Of a stretch of 7,049 nt of DNA, positions 5,555-7,049 are shown one piece after another. The position numbers were made by a program, and so were the translations under genes. The stretch is from Pseudomonadota bacterium (GTDB lineage Bacteria > Pseudomonadota > Alphaproteobacteria > Rhizobiales > Rhizobiaceae). Position 1 is the stretch's first letter. Each line of letters opens with the position of its first letter. The notes under the pieces are model-generated. The model was given only the letters and a program-made list of their open reading frames with translations, was not told where the DNA came from and made no database searches. The stretch lies in the NCBI GenBank assembly GCA_023393575.1, contig JAEWKX010000029.1, forward strand, positions 1 through 7,049, given 5' to 3'.

Positions 5555-6913
5555 TTACACCGTCCGGATGTAGGCGTCGTATTCGACATCGGTGACGCGA
5601 AGGGAGAACTCGCCGATTTCCTGCTGCTTGCAGGCCGTGTAGAGGGCGCGGTACTTCGGCCCGAGCGTGGCATAGGCGAAGGTGGACTTGGCGAACTGCT
5701 GGAGCGCATAGTCCCAGTTGGTGGGAAGCGGCTCGTGGCTCACCGCATGCTCGTCACCGGTAATTGCGCCGCCGGGATTTCGCTTCTCGCGGATGCCGCT
5801 CAGCGCGCCATTGAGGATCATCGCCAGTACGAGGTAGGGATTGGTGTCGGCACCCGCCACGCGATGCTCGATCCGGGTCGCAGGCTTGCTGGCGGTGATG
5901 ACGCGCACGGCCGCCGAACGGTTGTCGAAGCCCCAGGACGCGTAGGTGGGTGCATGTTCGCTGGGACGAAGCCGCCGGTAGGAATTGGCGTGCGGCGCGA
6001 AGACCGCCATGCTTTCCCCCATGTTCTCCAGGAGCCCGCCGACCGAGTGGAAGAGTATTTCGGAAGGGCCGTCGGATCCGGCATAGACATTGGCACCGCT
6101 TTCGTCGACCAGCGAGAAGTGCACGTGCATGCCGCTCCCCGCCTGGGTGCCGTAGGGCTTGGCCATGAAGGTGGCGTCAAGACCGTTCGCCCGCGCCACG
6201 CCCTTGACGACCCGCTTGAGCAGCACCGCGTAATCGGCCGCCTTCAGCGCATCCGGTACATGGTTGAGGTTGATCTCGTACTGGCCGGGCCCGTTCTCCC
6301 GAAGCGTGGTATCGGCCGGAATTCCCTGCGCACGTGCTGCGGAGGCTATTCCGTGGAAGACCTCTTCGAAATCCTGCAGTTCGGAGATCGACAGGACCTG
6401 TGTCTGGCCCGTATGCCAGCGGCCGTCGCGGGAGTTCGGCGGTCGGACGGGATCGAGCGCCGAGCGTACCGGATCGATCAGGTAGAACTCGAGCTCCGTC
6501 GCCACAACGGGAGTCAGCCCGAGCTTCGTGAAGCCCTTGAGGACATTGGCGAGGATCTGCCGCGGATCGCCGTAGAAGCCTTGTCCGTCGGGATCCTGCA
6601 TGCCGAGCAGCACCTGGGCCGTGGGCCGGTGGAGCCAGGTGACGCGCGACAGCGTGCCGGGGATGGGCAGGCACATGCCGTCGGGGTCGCCTGTTCCCTC
6701 GGCAAGGCCTGCCGCGGTGACGTCACGGCCCCACACGTCCAGCGCATAGACCGAACGCGGCATCGCCATGCCCTTGGACAGGACGTCGAGCGCCCGTTCG
6801 CGGGGGATCCATTTTCCGCGAGGCACGCCGTTGACGTCGATGACGAAGGCCTCGAGCACTTCGATGTCGGGATTGCTCTCGAAGAAGGTCTGTGCGGAGA
6901 TTAGATCATGCAT
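5555..6913 (-). CDS. puuA: Glutamine synthetase-family enzyme, gamma-glutamylputrescine synthetase-like (PuuA)
   Basis: The likely reaction is ATP-dependent ligation of L-glutamate to putrescine, first step of the Puu route, in the cytoplasm. The 452 residues contain a short N-terminal beta-grasp domain (about 16-110, with VIDVNGVPRGKWIP at 24-37) and the glutamine synthetase catalytic domain. Visible active-site motifs are metal ligands E140 and E142 (ATELEFYL), ENGPGQYEINL (206-216), AGSGMHVHFSL (258-268), HANSYRRLRP (308-317), FDNRSAAVRV (329-338) and IEHRVAGADTNPYL (348-361). The adenylylation-site region of biosynthetic GlnA is not recognisable, and the DNRSAAVRV and AGADTNPYL segments resemble PuuA. 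E. coli PuuA is about 20 residues longer at the N-terminus; no upstream in-frame start is evident and only a weak GGTG precedes the ATG. The partner oxidase directly follows. Relatives act on isopropylamine (IpuC) or anilines, so the amine is inferred. Confidence 0.88.
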   Translation of the reverse strand: MHDLISAQTFFESNPDIEVLEAFVIDVNGVPRGKWIPRERALDVLSKGMAMPRSVYALDVWGRDVTAAGLAEGTGDPDGMCLPIPGTLSRVTWLHRPTAQVLLGMQDPDGQGFYGDPRQILANVLKGFTKLGLTPVVATELEFYLIDPVRSALDPVRPPNSRDGRWHTGQTQVLSISELQDFEEVFHGIASAARAQGIPADTTLRENGPGQYEINLNHVPDALKAADYAVLLKRVVKGVARANGLDATFMAKPYGTQAGSGMHVHFSLVDESGANVYAGSDGPSEILFHSVGGLLENMGESMAVFAPHANSYRRLRPSEHAPTYASWGFDNRSAAVRVITASKPATRIEHRVAGADTNPYLVLAMILNGALSGIREKRNPGGAITGDEHAVSHEPLPTNWDYALQQFAKSTFAYATLGPKYRALYTACKQQEIGEFSLRVTDVEYDAYIRTV

Positions 6914-6940
6914 GCAACACCAGATGACTGTTTCGCCGAT

Positions 6941-6954
6941 GGCGCCGGAGCGCC
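6941..6954 (-). other. Short GC-rich hairpin with UNCG-type loop upstream of puuA
   Basis: Read on the minus strand, GGCGC-TCCG-GCGCC forms a perfect five-base GC stem closed by a C-(UCCG)-G loop, the class of unusually stable tetraloops. It lies about 27 bases before the puuA start and 16 bases after the stop of the possible upstream gene. No T-run follows, so it is not a typical terminator; it could protect or separate the puuA message. Short stems are common in GC-rich DNA, so significance is uncertain. Confidence 0.35.
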
Positions 6955-6970
6955 CGCGCCTCGAAGGACG

Positions 6971-7049
6971 CTAACGGTGGACAGTGCTGGCGTTGTAGAT
7001 CAGATAGCGGATCATGCCCTGTCGGGGGGGCGCCCGCACGGCCGCCCCG
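6971..7049 (-). CDS. Possible C-terminal end of an unidentified upstream gene (partial)
   Basis: One minus-strand frame is open from the window edge to a TAG at 6973-6971 and ends in ...GMIRYLIYNASTVHR. Its last 15 or so codons (ATC CGC TAT CTG ATC TAC AAC GCC AGC) are the high-GC3 codons used by the neighbouring genes, whereas the other open frame here uses disfavoured codons. That, and the 57-base gap to puuA in the same direction, suggest the tail of another operon gene. I do not recognise the residues and could not assign a product. A seven-G run at 7024-7030 makes the frame further upstream less certain. Confidence 0.3.
   Translation of the reverse strand, partial: GAAVRAPPRQGMIRYLIYNASTVHR

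Noticed and set aside
5554..5709. An N-terminal extension of PuuB starting at 5709 inside puuA
   Set aside because: The extra residues are Ser/Pro/Arg-rich shadow sequence of puuA, and family similarity begins at the ATG at 5553.
5735..6904. A 389-codon plus-strand open frame opposite puuA
   Set aside because: Antisense shadow of a GC-rich gene; histidine/arginine-rich with no domain, while puuA has all active-site motifs.
7024..7048. GC hairpin GGGGCG/CGCCCC at the right edge as a terminator
   Set aside because: No T-run on either side and it lies in a probable coding tail at the cut edge, so it cannot be judged.

Overview
The window looks like chromosome of an alphaproteobacterium of the Rhizobiaceae and relatives (Rhizobium, Agrobacterium, Sinorhizobium/Ensifer, Shinella type). 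It is GC-rich with high-GC3 codon use. The strongest taxonomic marker is an intact RirA, the rhizobial iron regulator, with all three cluster-ligand cysteines (C91, C99, C105). It sits divergently beside a periplasmic ferric-iron-binding protein gene, an arrangement I recall from Sinorhizobium meliloti. I see no insertion sequence, tRNA, rRNA, CRISPR array or phage gene.

Layout. (1) 1-1660 is an iron module: fbpA on the minus strand, running off the left edge and nearly complete, and rirA on the plus strand. The 174-bp divergent region holds a TGA-N9-TCA element (RirA 'IRO' type) close to fbpA and a 17-bp ICE/Irr-box-like palindrome over the likely rirA -35. (2) 1661-3411 follows on the plus strand: a structured, gene-free stretch, a membrane protein of the AbrB duplication family (poorly characterised transporters), and the gluconokinase gntK. 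(3) 3412-3590 is a 179-bp non-coding region rich in inverted repeats, including a perfect 9-4-9 palindrome inside a series of four alternating ATGAT/ATCAT half-sites, followed by a TetR/AcrR-family regulator. (4) 4255-6913 on the minus strand, convergent with the TetR gene, is a two-gene operon: a gamma-glutamylputrescine synthetase-like enzyme of the glutamine synthetase fold (puuA) and a gamma-glutamylputrescine oxidase-like flavoprotein (puuB), one nucleotide apart. (5) 6914-7049 holds a short hairpin and, at the edge, what may be the last codons of another minus-strand gene.

How the genes work together. FbpA delivers ferric iron to an inner-membrane ABC importer whose permease and ATPase are not visible. 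RirA with an Fe-S cluster is expected to repress such uptake genes when iron is plentiful, and the ICE-like palindrome suggests that Irr in turn controls rirA when iron is scarce. PuuA glutamylates putrescine or a similar amine and PuuB oxidises the product to an aldehyde; the dehydrogenase and hydrolase that would finish the route are not in the window. The TetR protein is the nearest regulator to the amine genes, but its target is unproven and the palindromes lie in front of its own gene.

Most of the window is ordinary metabolism and regulation. I did not find convincing evidence of a new biological system. The items most worth a second look are the paired iron-regulatory sites between fbpA and rirA, and the half-site array in front of the TetR gene.
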